This document shows positions 1-5,946 of a stretch of DNA of 6,689 nucleotides, in pieces. Made by a program: the position numbers and the translations under genes. Origin of the DNA: Fischerella sp. (lineage in GTDB: Bacteria; Cyanobacteriota; Cyanobacteriia; Cyanobacteriales; Nostocaceae); NCBI GenBank assembly GCA_026419705.1, contig JANZYY010000008.1, positions 20,452 through 27,140 on the forward strand, written 5' to 3'. A model generated the notes under the pieces. It worked only from the letters and a program-made list of their open reading frames with translations, searched no databases and had not been told where the DNA came from. The first letter of the stretch is position 1, and each line of letters begins with the position of its first letter.

Positions 1-1050
1 TTGTTAGGGCAGTGGTTTTTCTTGTTGGCATTGGCAAACCGCAAACAACGCAGGCTTTATTTAGTAATTTCTGGCATTGCTTTTGGTGCTTCTGTTGCTA
101 CCAAATGGAACGGTTTGTGGTTTATGTTGGGTACTTATTTGATCTGGATTTTCGCTTGGGTATGGCAGTGGTTTGCCACAAATAAAGCCAGAGATGTAAC
201 GGATGGATTGTACTCATCCACTACATCTGTTATTCGTAGGTACAACGCCCGTAGATGGGAATATGAAAGGGGGATATCGCCATTACAAAACCTAACGCAA
301 CTGAATATTTTTCACTTTTGCTTTTACTTGGGAATTATTCCAACATTAATTTATAGTTTGATTTGGATTCCCCATCTGCTCATAGATAGAAGATATAACT
401 TTATCGAAGTTCACAAACAAATTTTGTCATTTCACGAGCATCTAGGTGGTAATAGTCCCGCCGTACATCCTTACTGCGCTGCATGGTATAAATGGCCATT
501 GATGACTCGACCAATGGCGTATTTGTACCATGCAGCGGCAAGTTTCCAAGAACCCATACCTCTAATAGGACCGCCTTTGCCTGCGGGTACGGGCAAAGTA
601 ATTTATGATGTCCACGCAATGGGGAATCCTTTTTTGTGGTGGTTTGGTGTCGCTGCTCTTGTATTTTTAGTAGTGATGCTGGGGTGGCAAGTAGTAAGTT
701 TTTGGACAAAGAAAAAGCATTTTGCGAGTGTAGCAGCAGTACTTTCTGTTGATAGTTGGATTGCTCTGTACTTGGTGTTCAATTATGCAGCGAATTTACT
801 ACCTTGGGTAGGAGTAACTCGCTGTCTTTTTATTTATCACTATATGACGGCTGTAGTGTTTGCATTTTTAGCGATCGCCTGGTTTGTAGATCGATGTCTT
901 CGCAGTTATTACAAAACACTCCGTGCTGTTGGTGTTACTATTACTTTTGTCATTTTGGCTGCTTTTGTTTTCTGGTTGCCCCTTTATTTAGCTTTACCTC
1001 TCTCCTCTGAGGATTATAAATTGCGGATGTGGTTTAATTCCTGGATTTAG
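1..1050 (+). CDS. Protein O-mannosyltransferase (PMT/GT39 family), C-terminal part
   Basis: This is the 3' part of a bacterial protein O-mannosyltransferase. Such enzymes transfer mannose from a polyprenyl-phosphate carrier to Ser/Thr of exported proteins, in the cytoplasmic membrane. The 349 visible residues (numbered from the window edge) contain about seven hydrophobic segments, near 1-13, 19-58 (probably two helices), 103-127, 209-236, 252-272, 279-299 and 309-334. Family-like motifs are KWNGLW (35-40), the loop HPYCAAWYKWPLMTRP (156-171), GNPFLWW (209-214 region) and the late segment LPWVGVTR-LFIYHY (267-281), typical of the C-terminal four-helix PMT domain. The reading frame is open at base 1, so the leading TTG is probably not the start; the N-terminal part, with the catalytic acidic residues of the first luminal loop, lies outside the window. 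The gene ends with TAG at 1048-1050. A broader GT-C relative is possible, but the C-terminal motifs favour PMT. No link to the downstream light-signalling genes is visible. Confidence 0.88.
   Translation: MLGQWFFLLALANRKQRRLYLVISGIAFGASVATKWNGLWFMLGTYLIWIFAWVWQWFATNKARDVTDGLYSSTTSVIRRYNARRWEYERGISPLQNLTQLNIFHFCFYLGIIPTLIYSLIWIPHLLIDRRYNFIEVHKQILSFHEHLGGNSPAVHPYCAAWYKWPLMTRPMAYLYHAAASFQEPIPLIGPPLPAGTGKVIYDVHAMGNPFLWWFGVAALVFLVVMLGWQVVSFWTKKKHFASVAAVLSVDSWIALYLVFNYAANLLPWVGVTRCLFIYHYMTAVVFAFLAIAWFVDRCLRSYYKTLRAVGVTITFVILAAFVFWLPLYLALPLSSEDYKLRMWFNSWI
871..878. repeat. HIP1 octamer GCGATCGC
   Basis: An exact copy of the highly iterated palindrome of cyanobacterial genomes, here inside the O-mannosyltransferase gene. 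It supports the taxonomic call and has no assigned local function. Confidence 0.85.
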
Positions 1051-1098
1051 GAAAAGTAATACCGATTTCATAAATGTTTGCAACAGATCCTGATGACC

Positions 1099-1120
1099 AG
1101 ACGCGCTGTTTGAAGCGTCT
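1099..1120. repeat. Small GC-rich palindrome, probably a dispersed cyanobacterial element
   Basis: AGACGC (1099-1104) and GCGTCT (1115-1120) form a 6-bp stem around a 10-base spacer, 48 bases after the mannosyltransferase stop. The AGACGCG...GCGTCT pattern resembles short palindromes I recall as scattered through Nostocales intergenic regions; I cannot count copies from one window. A perfect TATAAT (1122-1127) follows at once, but no -35 element is found at the right distance, so I do not call a promoter. The absence of a T run argues against an intrinsic terminator. Confidence 0.5.
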
Positions 1121-1166
1121 CTATAATGTCTATTTGTCGCAAATTTGAATACCCTTTTAGAAAATT

Positions 1167-1174
1167 GCGATCGC
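1167..1174. repeat. HIP1 octamer GCGATCGC
   Basis: An exact HIP1 copy in the extended form TGCGATCGCA, in the spacer between the mannosyltransferase and phytochrome genes. Confidence 0.85.
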
Positions 1175-1186
1175 ACAAACATCAAT

Positions 1187-1208
1187 ATGTATGAACATGT
1201 CCATACAT
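1187..1208. promoter_or_regulatory. Near-perfect 22-bp dyad, possible repressor operator
   Basis: The half-sites ATGTATGAACA and TGTCCATACAT match as inverted repeats at 10 of 11 positions, with no spacer. Length and symmetry suit a binding site for a dimeric helix-turn-helix protein such as a TetR-type repressor; that protein class is a guess. It lies about 390 bases before the phytochrome start and 137 bases after the mannosyltransferase stop. No regulator gene is visible next to it, so target and function are unknown. Confidence 0.45.
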
Positions 1209-1587
1209 TGGTTGTGGCAATTTATCAGCAATAAATAAAAAAGAAAGCAAATAAAACTTACTAAATTTTGATAAAAATACACATTCAGCGGGTGTAATTA
1301 TAAACTACTTTTAATATTTTTTATCTCAATACTCTTGAACAGCTTGTTAGACTGAAGAACGCAAGTACATTGGGGAACACTGCAAAAGGCGACTAAGAAA
1401 GTGAAAGGTCTTATCATTCAGACAAAATTTTTCTGTCTTGATAAATTTAGCAAGAGTATCACCAGATCGGTCTAGCTCTAACAATGCGATTAAAAGAAAG
1501 GTTACAAAAATTAATCTAGTTAGTTTGCGAAACCCAATCGAGCAATCAAGCCGAGCGCTACTAAATTTTTGATGATCCGCAAGGAAT

Positions 1588-1593
1588 AGGAGG
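1588..1593 (+). promoter_or_regulatory. Ribosome-binding site of the phytochrome gene, partly paired
   Basis: AGGAGG lies 6 bases before the ATG at 1600, a full-strength Shine-Dalgarno sequence that fixes the start. Its last two bases can pair in a local stem: GATCC (1574-1578) with GGATC (1592-1596), extendable by a wobble pair and an A-T pair to 1572-1598, around a 13-base loop. The stem is short, so moderation of translation is only a possibility. Confidence 0.75.
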
Positions 1594-1599
1594 ATCGTA

Positions 1600-3903
1600 A
1601 TGGTAATGGATTTAGAATTACAAGGTATGAATTTGACTAGCTTGAAAGAACCATCGATTCATACGATTAGTCAAATTCAACCCCACGGGGTACTTTTCGT
1701 TCTAGAAGAACCAAAGTTAAAAATATTGCAAGTCAGCAGCAATACATACGATGTTTTCGGGATTTCCCCTGAACAGATGCTGCAAAAAAAACTGGAAGAT
1801 TTACTCGATCCATTCCAAATCGAGAGAATTGAAACAGGACTTCTACAAGAAAGCTTGGATTTTATCAATCCCACTAAAATATGGGCAAGAGTGAAGGGAG
1901 ACGAATATGTAGTATTTGATGGCGTATTTCACCGCAATAGCGATGGATTTTTGATTTTGGAATTGGAACCTGCTATTTCCCAAGAAAATATTCCCTTTTT
2001 AAGTTTTTATCATTTAGCTAAAGCCTCCATCAATAAATTAGAAGAAACGGCAAATCTCCGCGATTTCTGTCAAATTCTTGTACAAGAAGTGCGAAAAGTC
2101 ACTGGGTTTGACAGAGTGATGCTGTATAAATTCGATGATGATGGACATGGCTCTGTAATTGCTGAAGAAAAACTAGAAAGCATGGAATCCTATCTGGGTT
2201 TGCATTACCCAGAGTCAGATATTCCCAGGCCAGCAAGAAAATTATTTGCTTCTAATTGGATCAGGATAATTCCAGATACTCATGCCCAGCCTGTAGAAAT
2301 ATTGCCTGCGATTAATCCAGTCAGCCAGCGCCGCTTAGATTTAACCAATTCGATTCTCAGAAACGCCTACCAGTGTCATATAGAATATCTACACAACATG
2401 GGCGTTGGTGCTTCTTTAACTATTTCTTTGATCAAAGAAGGAAAACTTTGGGGATTAATTGCTTGCCATCACCAAACACCAAAATATGTTTCTTACGAGT
2501 TGCGTAAAGCTTGCGAATTTTTAGGGCGAGTGATATTTTCGGAACTTTCAACTAGAGAAGAAACAGAAGACTATGACTATCGCATGCGGCTGACATATAT
2601 TCAATCAGCATTGATTGAATATATGTCTCAGGAAGAAAACTTTATTGATGGTTTGGTTAAACATCAACCAAATCTCCTCGATTTAACCAATGCTCAAGGT
2701 GCAGCAATTTGTTTTGGTGGTAATTACACCTTGATTGGTGAAACTCCCAAAGAAGAAGATCTGAATTTTTTAATCCAATGGCTCAAGACCAACGTTGATG
2801 AAGAAGTCTTTTACACAGATTCTCTGCCACGCCTTTATCCAGATGCGCAACACTTTAAAAACGTTGCCAGTGGTTTGCTAGCTATTCCGATTTCCAAACG
2901 CAATTATGTGTTGTGGTTCCGACCAGAAGTGATTCAAACTGTCAATTGGGGTGGCGATCCCAATCAGGCGTTTGAGGTGAATCAGTCTGATGGCAACATG
3001 CGCCTGTGTCCGCGTAAATCGTTTGAGTTATGGAAAGAAACAGTTAGATTAACCTCTTTACCTTGGCAATATGCAGAAATTAAAGCAGCACTGGAATTGC
3101 GGAAAGCAATGGTTAATATAGTGCTGCGTCAAGCTGATGAACTAGCACAATTAGCACACGACTTAGAACTATCTAACGCGGAATTGAAGAAGTTTGCCTA
3201 CGTCGCCTCTCATGACTTGCAAGAACCGCTCAATCAAGTAGCAAACTACGTGCAACTGTTGGAAATGCGCTATCAAGATGCACTCGACGAAGACGCTAAG
3301 GAATTTATCAACTACGCCGTTGAGGGAGTGAGCTTGATGCAAACCCTGATTGATGATGTGCTGGCATACTCTAAGGTGGATGTGCAGGCGATTGAGTTTG
3401 AACTGACGGAGGTAGAAAAAGCTTTAGAACGCGCCCTTGCCAATTTGCGAAAACGCATTAGTGAAACCGGCGCTGTCATTACCTACGATCGGTTACCAAC
3501 TGTGATGGCTGATGGTACCCAGTTAATGCAATTGTTCCAGAACTTGATTGGCAATGCGATCAAGTTCCGTAGCGACAAAACACCAGAAATTCATATAGGT
3601 GCTTCTCGCTTAGAGGATGAGTGGCTCTTCTCGGTCCGGGATAACGGTATTGGCATCGATCCGCGGTTTAGCGATCGCATTTTCGTAATCTTTCAACGCC
3701 TGCACACGCGCGATGAATACCCAGGTAGCGGTATGGGTTTGGCTATCTGTAAAAAGATTATCGAGTGTCACCGGGGGCGCATCTGGGTAGAATCACAACT
3801 AGGGGAGGGTGCAACATTCTACTTTACAATTCCTGTGGGAGGACGCGATCGTGAGCGTAGAAACGGACGAAAAGCACAAAACAATCTTCTTGGTCGAAGA
3901 TAA
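1600..3903 (+). CDS. cph1: Cph1-type phytochrome sensor histidine kinase
   Basis: This encodes a 767-residue red/far-red photoreceptor kinase. Domains in order are PAS (about 20-125), GAF (150-315), PHY (330-510), HisKA (about 528-595) and HATPase (635-747). As I recall the Synechocystis protein, residue numbering coincides with Cph1 without gaps: Tyr176, the PESDIP motif with Asp207, Arg254, chromophore Cys259, His260, Tyr263, His290, the WGG (450-452) and PRxSF (471-475) tongue motifs, and phospho-acceptor His538. This supports ATG 1600 as the start. The N-terminal position where bacteriophytochromes carry the biliverdin cysteine is Ser14, so phycocyanobilin bound at Cys259 is expected. ATP-site motifs are QNLIGNAIKF (N box, 647-656), DNGIG (681-685) and GSGMGL (709-714). 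All catalytic residues checked are present. The Cph1-like body ends near residue 748; the last 19 residues are an Arg-rich tail read from DNA shared with the next gene. Orthologues in filamentous species are also called cphA or aphA. Confidence 0.96.
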   Translation: MVMDLELQGMNLTSLKEPSIHTISQIQPHGVLFVLEEPKLKILQVSSNTYDVFGISPEQMLQKKLEDLLDPFQIERIETGLLQESLDFINPTKIWARVKGDEYVVFDGVFHRNSDGFLILELEPAISQENIPFLSFYHLAKASINKLEETANLRDFCQILVQEVRKVTGFDRVMLYKFDDDGHGSVIAEEKLESMESYLGLHYPESDIPRPARKLFASNWIRIIPDTHAQPVEILPAINPVSQRRLDLTNSILRNAYQCHIEYLHNMGVGASLTISLIKEGKLWGLIACHHQTPKYVSYELRKACEFLGRVIFSELSTREETEDYDYRMRLTYIQSALIEYMSQEENFIDGLVKHQPNLLDLTNAQGAAICFGGNYTLIGETPKEEDLNFLIQWLKTNVDEEVFYTDSLPRLYPDAQHFKNVASGLLAIPISKRNYVLWFRPEVIQTVNWGGDPNQAFEVNQSDGNMRLCPRKSFELWKETVRLTSLPWQYAEIKAALELRKAMVNIVLRQADELAQLAHDLELSNAELKKFAYVASHDLQEPLNQVANYVQLLEMRYQDALDEDAKEFINYAVEGVSLMQTLIDDVLAYSKVDVQAIEFELTEVEKALERALANLRKRISETGAVITYDRLPTVMADGTQLMQLFQNLIGNAIKFRSDKTPEIHIGASRLEDEWLFSVRDNGIGIDPRFSDRIFVIFQRLHTRDEYPGSGMGLAICKKIIECHRGRIWVESQLGEGATFYFTIPVGGRDRERRNGRKAQNNLLGRR
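2592..2627. repeat. Perfect 16-bp inverted repeat inside the phytochrome gene
   Basis: GACATATATTCAATCA (2592-2607) is followed by GCAT and then by its exact reverse complement (2612-2627). It can form a 16-bp hairpin with a 4-base loop in RNA, or a cruciform in DNA. It spans codons 331-343 at the GAF-PHY junction (residues YIQSALIEYM and neighbours). Against my recollection of Cph1 the protein aligns here without a gap, so this is not an obvious insertion. Function is unknown. Confidence 0.8.
3671..3678. repeat. HIP1 octamer GCGATCGC
   Basis: An exact HIP1 copy in the kinase ATP-binding region of the phytochrome gene (codons for the SDRI segment after the DNGIG motif). Confidence 0.85.
3837..3842 (+). 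promoter_or_regulatory. Ribosome-binding site of rcp1, inside the phytochrome gene
   Basis: GGGAGG ends 8 bases before the GTG at 3851. It decides the rcp1 start: the upstream in-frame ATG at 3809 would add 14 residues absent from Rcp1 proteins and has no comparable site. It encodes the phytochrome residues Val746-Gly748. Confidence 0.8.
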
Positions 3904-4297
3904 TAAAGCCGATATCCGTCTCATCCAAGAAGCCTTGAAAAATAGTGCAATACCACACCAAATCGTCACCGTTAGAGATGGTGTGGACGCTATGGCTTAT
4001 TTGCGCCAAGAGGGTAAGTACGCTGGCGCACCGCGTCCTGACTTGATCCTCCTAGATTTAAACCTGCCCAAAAAAGACGGTAGAGAAGTGCTGGCGGAAA
4101 TTAAAACCGACCCCAAGCTGAAACGTATTCCCGTAGTGGTGCTAACAACCTCACACAATGACGAAGACATTTTTCATAGCTACGACTTGCACGTGAATTG
4201 TTACATCACTAAATCCCGCAATCTCAGCCAGCTATTCCAAATTGTCAAAGGAATAGAAGATTTTTGGCTGTCTACCGTTACTTTACCAGTGGAATAA
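3851..4297 (+). CDS. rcp1: Rcp1-type single-domain response regulator, phytochrome partner
   Basis: This is a 148-residue CheY-like receiver that should accept phosphate from the phytochrome kinase in the cytoplasm. Numbered from GTG 3851, it shows the acidic pair Glu16-Asp17 (FLVEDN), phospho-acceptor Asp69 in LILLDLNLPKKDG, the Thr99/Thr100 switch position in VVVLTTS, and Lys121 in YITKS. The C-terminal extension (FQIVKGIEDFWLSTVTLP) is typical of the Rcp family, in which this region supports dimerisation. No DNA-binding or enzymatic output domain is present. Length and acceptor position are nearly those of Synechocystis Rcp1 as I recall it (147 residues, Asp68). The start is a GTG with GGGAGG 8 bases upstream, overlapping the phytochrome gene by 53 bases, which implies co-transcription and possible translational coupling. 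The frame is open further upstream, to an ATG at 3809, but that would place non-family residues before the receiver. Confidence 0.94.
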   Translation: MSVETDEKHKTIFLVEDNKADIRLIQEALKNSAIPHQIVTVRDGVDAMAYLRQEGKYAGAPRPDLILLDLNLPKKDGREVLAEIKTDPKLKRIPVVVLTTSHNDEDIFHSYDLHVNCYITKSRNLSQLFQIVKGIEDFWLSTVTLPVE

Positions 4298-4393
4298 AGG
4301 GGAGATCGGGAATCCGAAAGGGATAAGAGAAGAAAGGGAGAAAAGGGAAAACAAGGAAGCAATTTTCCTCCACTTCTCCCCTGTCTCCTCTCA
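4298..4393. other. Polypurine then polypyrimidine tract after rcp1
   Basis: Directly after the rcp1 stop, about 60 bases are almost all A/G (4298-4358), followed by a C/T-rich stretch (4364-4393). AGGGGAGA (4298-4305) is the exact reverse complement of TCTCCCCT (4375-4382), and AGGAA/TTCCT form a small inner stem near 4355-4369. A long imperfect hairpin is therefore possible, but it is not a standard terminator because no T run follows. A minus-strand frame across it has no motif and was not called. Confidence 0.55.
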
Positions 4394-4395
4394 AT

Positions 4396-4462
4396 TCCCA
4401 ATGCCCTATGCCAATCCCCATTGCCCCTAATCCCCAGTCCCTAATCCCCAATCCTTATTCCC
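4396..4462. repeat. STRR-like heptanucleotide repeat array
   Basis: Degenerate C-rich heptamers sit directly before the REC-HK start. Five are in exact 7-base register: CCCTAAT (4425-4431), CCCCAGT (4432-4438), CCCTAAT (4439-4445), CCCCAAT (4446-4452) and CCTTATT (4453-4459). More degenerate copies lie upstream. CCCCAGT/CCCCAAT matches the STRR1 type described in heterocystous cyanobacteria. The array occupies the place where a Shine-Dalgarno sequence would be expected. Confidence 0.75.
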
Positions 4463-4472
4463 AAAGCAGACT

Positions 4473-5651
4473 ATGATTGCAAGCTCAATCAAAATTTTAT
4501 TGATTGAGGACAATCTGGCAGAAGCTAGATTGTTACAAGAGTTTCTTAAACAAGCTCACAAGAGTGAATTTACGCTGGTTCATGTCAAGCGATTAAGAGA
4601 TGCCTTGGCTTTACTCAGTAATTGTACCTCAACAGAATGTAGCTTTGATGTCATTTTGTTAGATTTGACACTACCAGACAGTCAAGGATTAGCCTCCTTA
4701 ACGCCGCTGATGGATCAAGCTCCAAGCGTGCCGATTGTTGTATTAACTAATACTAATGATGATGAACTTGCCCTCGCAGCAGTGCGGCGGGGTGCGCAAG
4801 ATTATCTTGTCAAGCGACAGGGGAACGTAGAAGTGTTGGTTCGCTCTTTGAGATATGCGATCGAGCGCAAGCAAGCTTTAGAAGCATTACGCGCAGTCAA
4901 TCAGGCGTTAGAAATTCGGGTTGAAGAAAGAACGGCGGAGTTAGTCAAAGCTCAAAAACTCAACCAATTCAAATCAGAATTTGTCTCGATGTTCTCCCAC
5001 GACATCCGCAATCCTTTGAATACTATCCTGCTAGCAGCAGGTTTACTCCAAAACAATGATGACAAATTACCCAAAGAGAAAAAGCTGACTCATTACCAAT
5101 TAATTCGTTCAGCTGTCAAAAATATGTCGCAGTTATTGGATGAAGTTTCTTTGTTGGGTAAAGTTGATTCAGGTAAACTTCAACGTGATTTTACTTTAGT
5201 AGATTTAAAAGATTTCTGTAGCCAACTACTAGAGGAAGCTCAACTAGTTGCAGCCGAAAAGCATATTAGACTCGTATTCACAACTTGTGAGCAACTAAGT
5301 AAAGCATTGTGTGATGAAAATTTATTGCGGCATATTTTAGGAAATTTACTCAGCAATGCGATTAAATACTCACACCCAAACAGCAATGTCTATTTTGAAC
5401 TGAGATTGAAAGATGATAACACCGTAGTTTTCCGGATTCAAGATCAAGGTATAGGTATTCCCCAAGAAGACCAAAAGCAACTGTTTGAGCCATTCCATCG
5501 TGCTAGCAATGTCGGTACAATTCCTGGTACTGGTTTGGGTTTAGCGATTGTTAAAAAGTGTCTAGAGGCACATGGAGGAGAGATTGCAGTTAATAGTGAA
5601 GTGGGAGTTGGTACGACCTTTACCGTGACACTACCGTTGATGAAAGCTTAG
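4473..5651 (+). CDS. Receiver-histidine kinase protein (REC-HisKA-HATPase), no sensory domain
   Basis: This encodes a 392-residue cytoplasmic signalling protein. The receiver (about 5-120) has Glu12-Asp13, phospho-acceptor Asp64 in VILLDLTLPDS, Thr92 and Lys114. A charged helical linker, probably coiled coil (about 128-168, with RVEERTAEL), leads into a HisKA domain with His176 in FSHDIRNPL. The HATPase follows, with N box Asn295 (GNLLSNAIKY), G1 motif DQGIGIP (324-330), the FEPFHRA segment and G2 motif GTGLGL (352-357). All key catalytic residues are intact. There are no membrane segments and no sensor module, so the receiver is the likely input: phosphorylation at Asp64 would control the kinase. 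Its place after a phytochrome-Rcp1 pair suggests a relay role, but 175 bases of repeat DNA separate it from rcp1 and it may have its own expression. ATG 4473 is chosen because the receiver's first strand begins there; no good Shine-Dalgarno sequence precedes it. The protein's downstream partner is unknown. Confidence 0.93.
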   Translation: MIASSIKILLIEDNLAEARLLQEFLKQAHKSEFTLVHVKRLRDALALLSNCTSTECSFDVILLDLTLPDSQGLASLTPLMDQAPSVPIVVLTNTNDDELALAAVRRGAQDYLVKRQGNVEVLVRSLRYAIERKQALEALRAVNQALEIRVEERTAELVKAQKLNQFKSEFVSMFSHDIRNPLNTILLAAGLLQNNDDKLPKEKKLTHYQLIRSAVKNMSQLLDEVSLLGKVDSGKLQRDFTLVDLKDFCSQLLEEAQLVAAEKHIRLVFTTCEQLSKALCDENLLRHILGNLLSNAIKYSHPNSNVYFELRLKDDNTVVFRIQDQGIGIPQEDQKQLFEPFHRASNVGTIPGTGLGLAIVKKCLEAHGGEIAVNSEVGVGTTFTVTLPLMKA

Positions 5652-5674
5652 CTTCAGTAGATCTCAACATGTCA

Positions 5675-5682
5675 GCGATCGC
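5675..5682. repeat. HIP1 octamer GCGATCGC
   Basis: An exact HIP1 copy 24 bases after the REC-HK stop codon. Confidence 0.85.
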
Positions 5683-5758
5683 CATTTCACCCTTCTAAAC
5701 TGGAAGGCTTGTGAATCCACAGTCACAATGGTTATGATTAATTTTTTATGCTTTTTTC

Positions 5759-5790
5759 TTGACAAACTCAGAAAATTGTTACAGTAGATA
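5759..5790 (+). promoter_or_regulatory. Candidate sigma-70 promoter for the DUF4278 gene
   Basis: TTGACA (5759-5764) is a perfect -35 hexamer in T-rich DNA. The -10 is uncertain: TACAGT (5780-5785) lies at a 15-base spacing and TAGATA (5785-5790) at 20, neither ideal. It is the best promoter-like site between the REC-HK and the DUF4278 gene and would give a long leader. Confidence 0.4.
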
Positions 5791-5813
5791 CAGAATAAAA
5801 ATCGTTCATCTCC

Positions 5814-5904
5814 TTGGCATGTGATGTCAGATTGCATTCACAGGCGTCAGTTGTCATGCTCAGCATAACGCAGTAAAGCGTGGATACTCTGTTGAGCATG
5901 CCAA
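5814..5904 (+). promoter_or_regulatory. Leader with two mutually exclusive hairpins
   Basis: Segment C, 5893-5904 (TGAGCATGCCAA), can pair in two ways. TGAGCATG (5893-5900) is the exact complement of CATGCTCA (5855-5862), and CATGCCAA (5897-5904) is the exact complement of TTGGCATG (5814-5821). Both are 8-bp stems sharing CATG 5897-5900, so only one can form fully. The first encloses a further small stem ACGC/GCGT (5868-5871 with 5878-5881). The layout resembles a switchable leader, but no known riboswitch class is recognised. Confidence 0.35.
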
Positions 5905-5946
5905 TCAGCTGAGGAGACGGAAGTAAGGAGACATCCTGAAGGAACG

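Larger units (their letters stand above)
1051..1599. other. Non-coding region upstream of the phytochrome gene
   Basis: I see no convincing gene in these 549 bases. The left part (1051-1210) holds a small GC-rich palindrome at 1099-1120, a HIP1 site at 1167-1174 and a 22-bp dyad at 1187-1208. The middle (1211-1330) is very AT-rich. It contains TTGATA at 1268-1273 with TGTAAT 19 bases downstream (1293-1298), a weak promoter candidate with non-optimal spacing. The right part (1331-1599) is the probable phytochrome leader and ends in a strong ribosome-binding site. There is no good rho-independent terminator for the mannosyltransferase: the 1099-1120 stem is not followed by a T tract. The short minus-strand reading frame over 994-1185 has no recognisable motif and overlaps the mannosyltransferase end, so it is not called. 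Confidence 0.7.

Noticed and set aside
401..709. Minus-strand reading frame of 102 codons opposite the mannosyltransferase
   Set aside because: It lies antisense to a well-supported gene and has no recognisable domain or ribosome-binding site.
1294..1308. NtcA-like site GTA...TAC upstream of the phytochrome gene
   Set aside because: The spacing is 9 bases, whereas the NtcA site needs GTA-N8-TAC, and no -10 element lies at the usual distance.
1260..1573. Near-identical ACTAAATTTTGAT (1260) and ACTAAATTTTTGAT (1560), 300 bases apart
   Set aside because: Short, AT-rich, different in length by one base, and with no extended flanking identity; chance is sufficient.
1600..1690. Bacteriophytochrome-type biliverdin attachment near the N terminus
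   Set aside because: The expected cysteine position is Ser14, while Cys259 in the GAF domain is present, so the protein is Cph1-type.
2424..2439. Perfect 16-base palindrome TTCTTTGATCAAAGAA inside the phytochrome GAF coding region
   Set aside because: An 8-base half-site without spacer is only mildly unlikely in a window this size, and it encodes the conserved ISLIKEG segment.
3809..3850. Upstream ATG as the rcp1 start
   Set aside because: It would add 14 residues not typical of Rcp1, whereas GTG 3851 has GGGAGG at 8-base spacing and gives the family length.
5669..5698. Nine-codon reading frame starting ATGTCAGCGATC
   Set aside because: Very short, with no ribosome-binding site, and composed largely of a HIP1 site.
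5691..5707. CCTTC/GAAGG stem after the REC-kinase gene as a terminator
   Set aside because: Only 5 bp, and no T tract follows.
5820..5842. CRP-like pair TGTGA...TCACA
   Set aside because: The half-sites are 13 bases apart; the CRP consensus has 6 to 8, so this is not a credible site.
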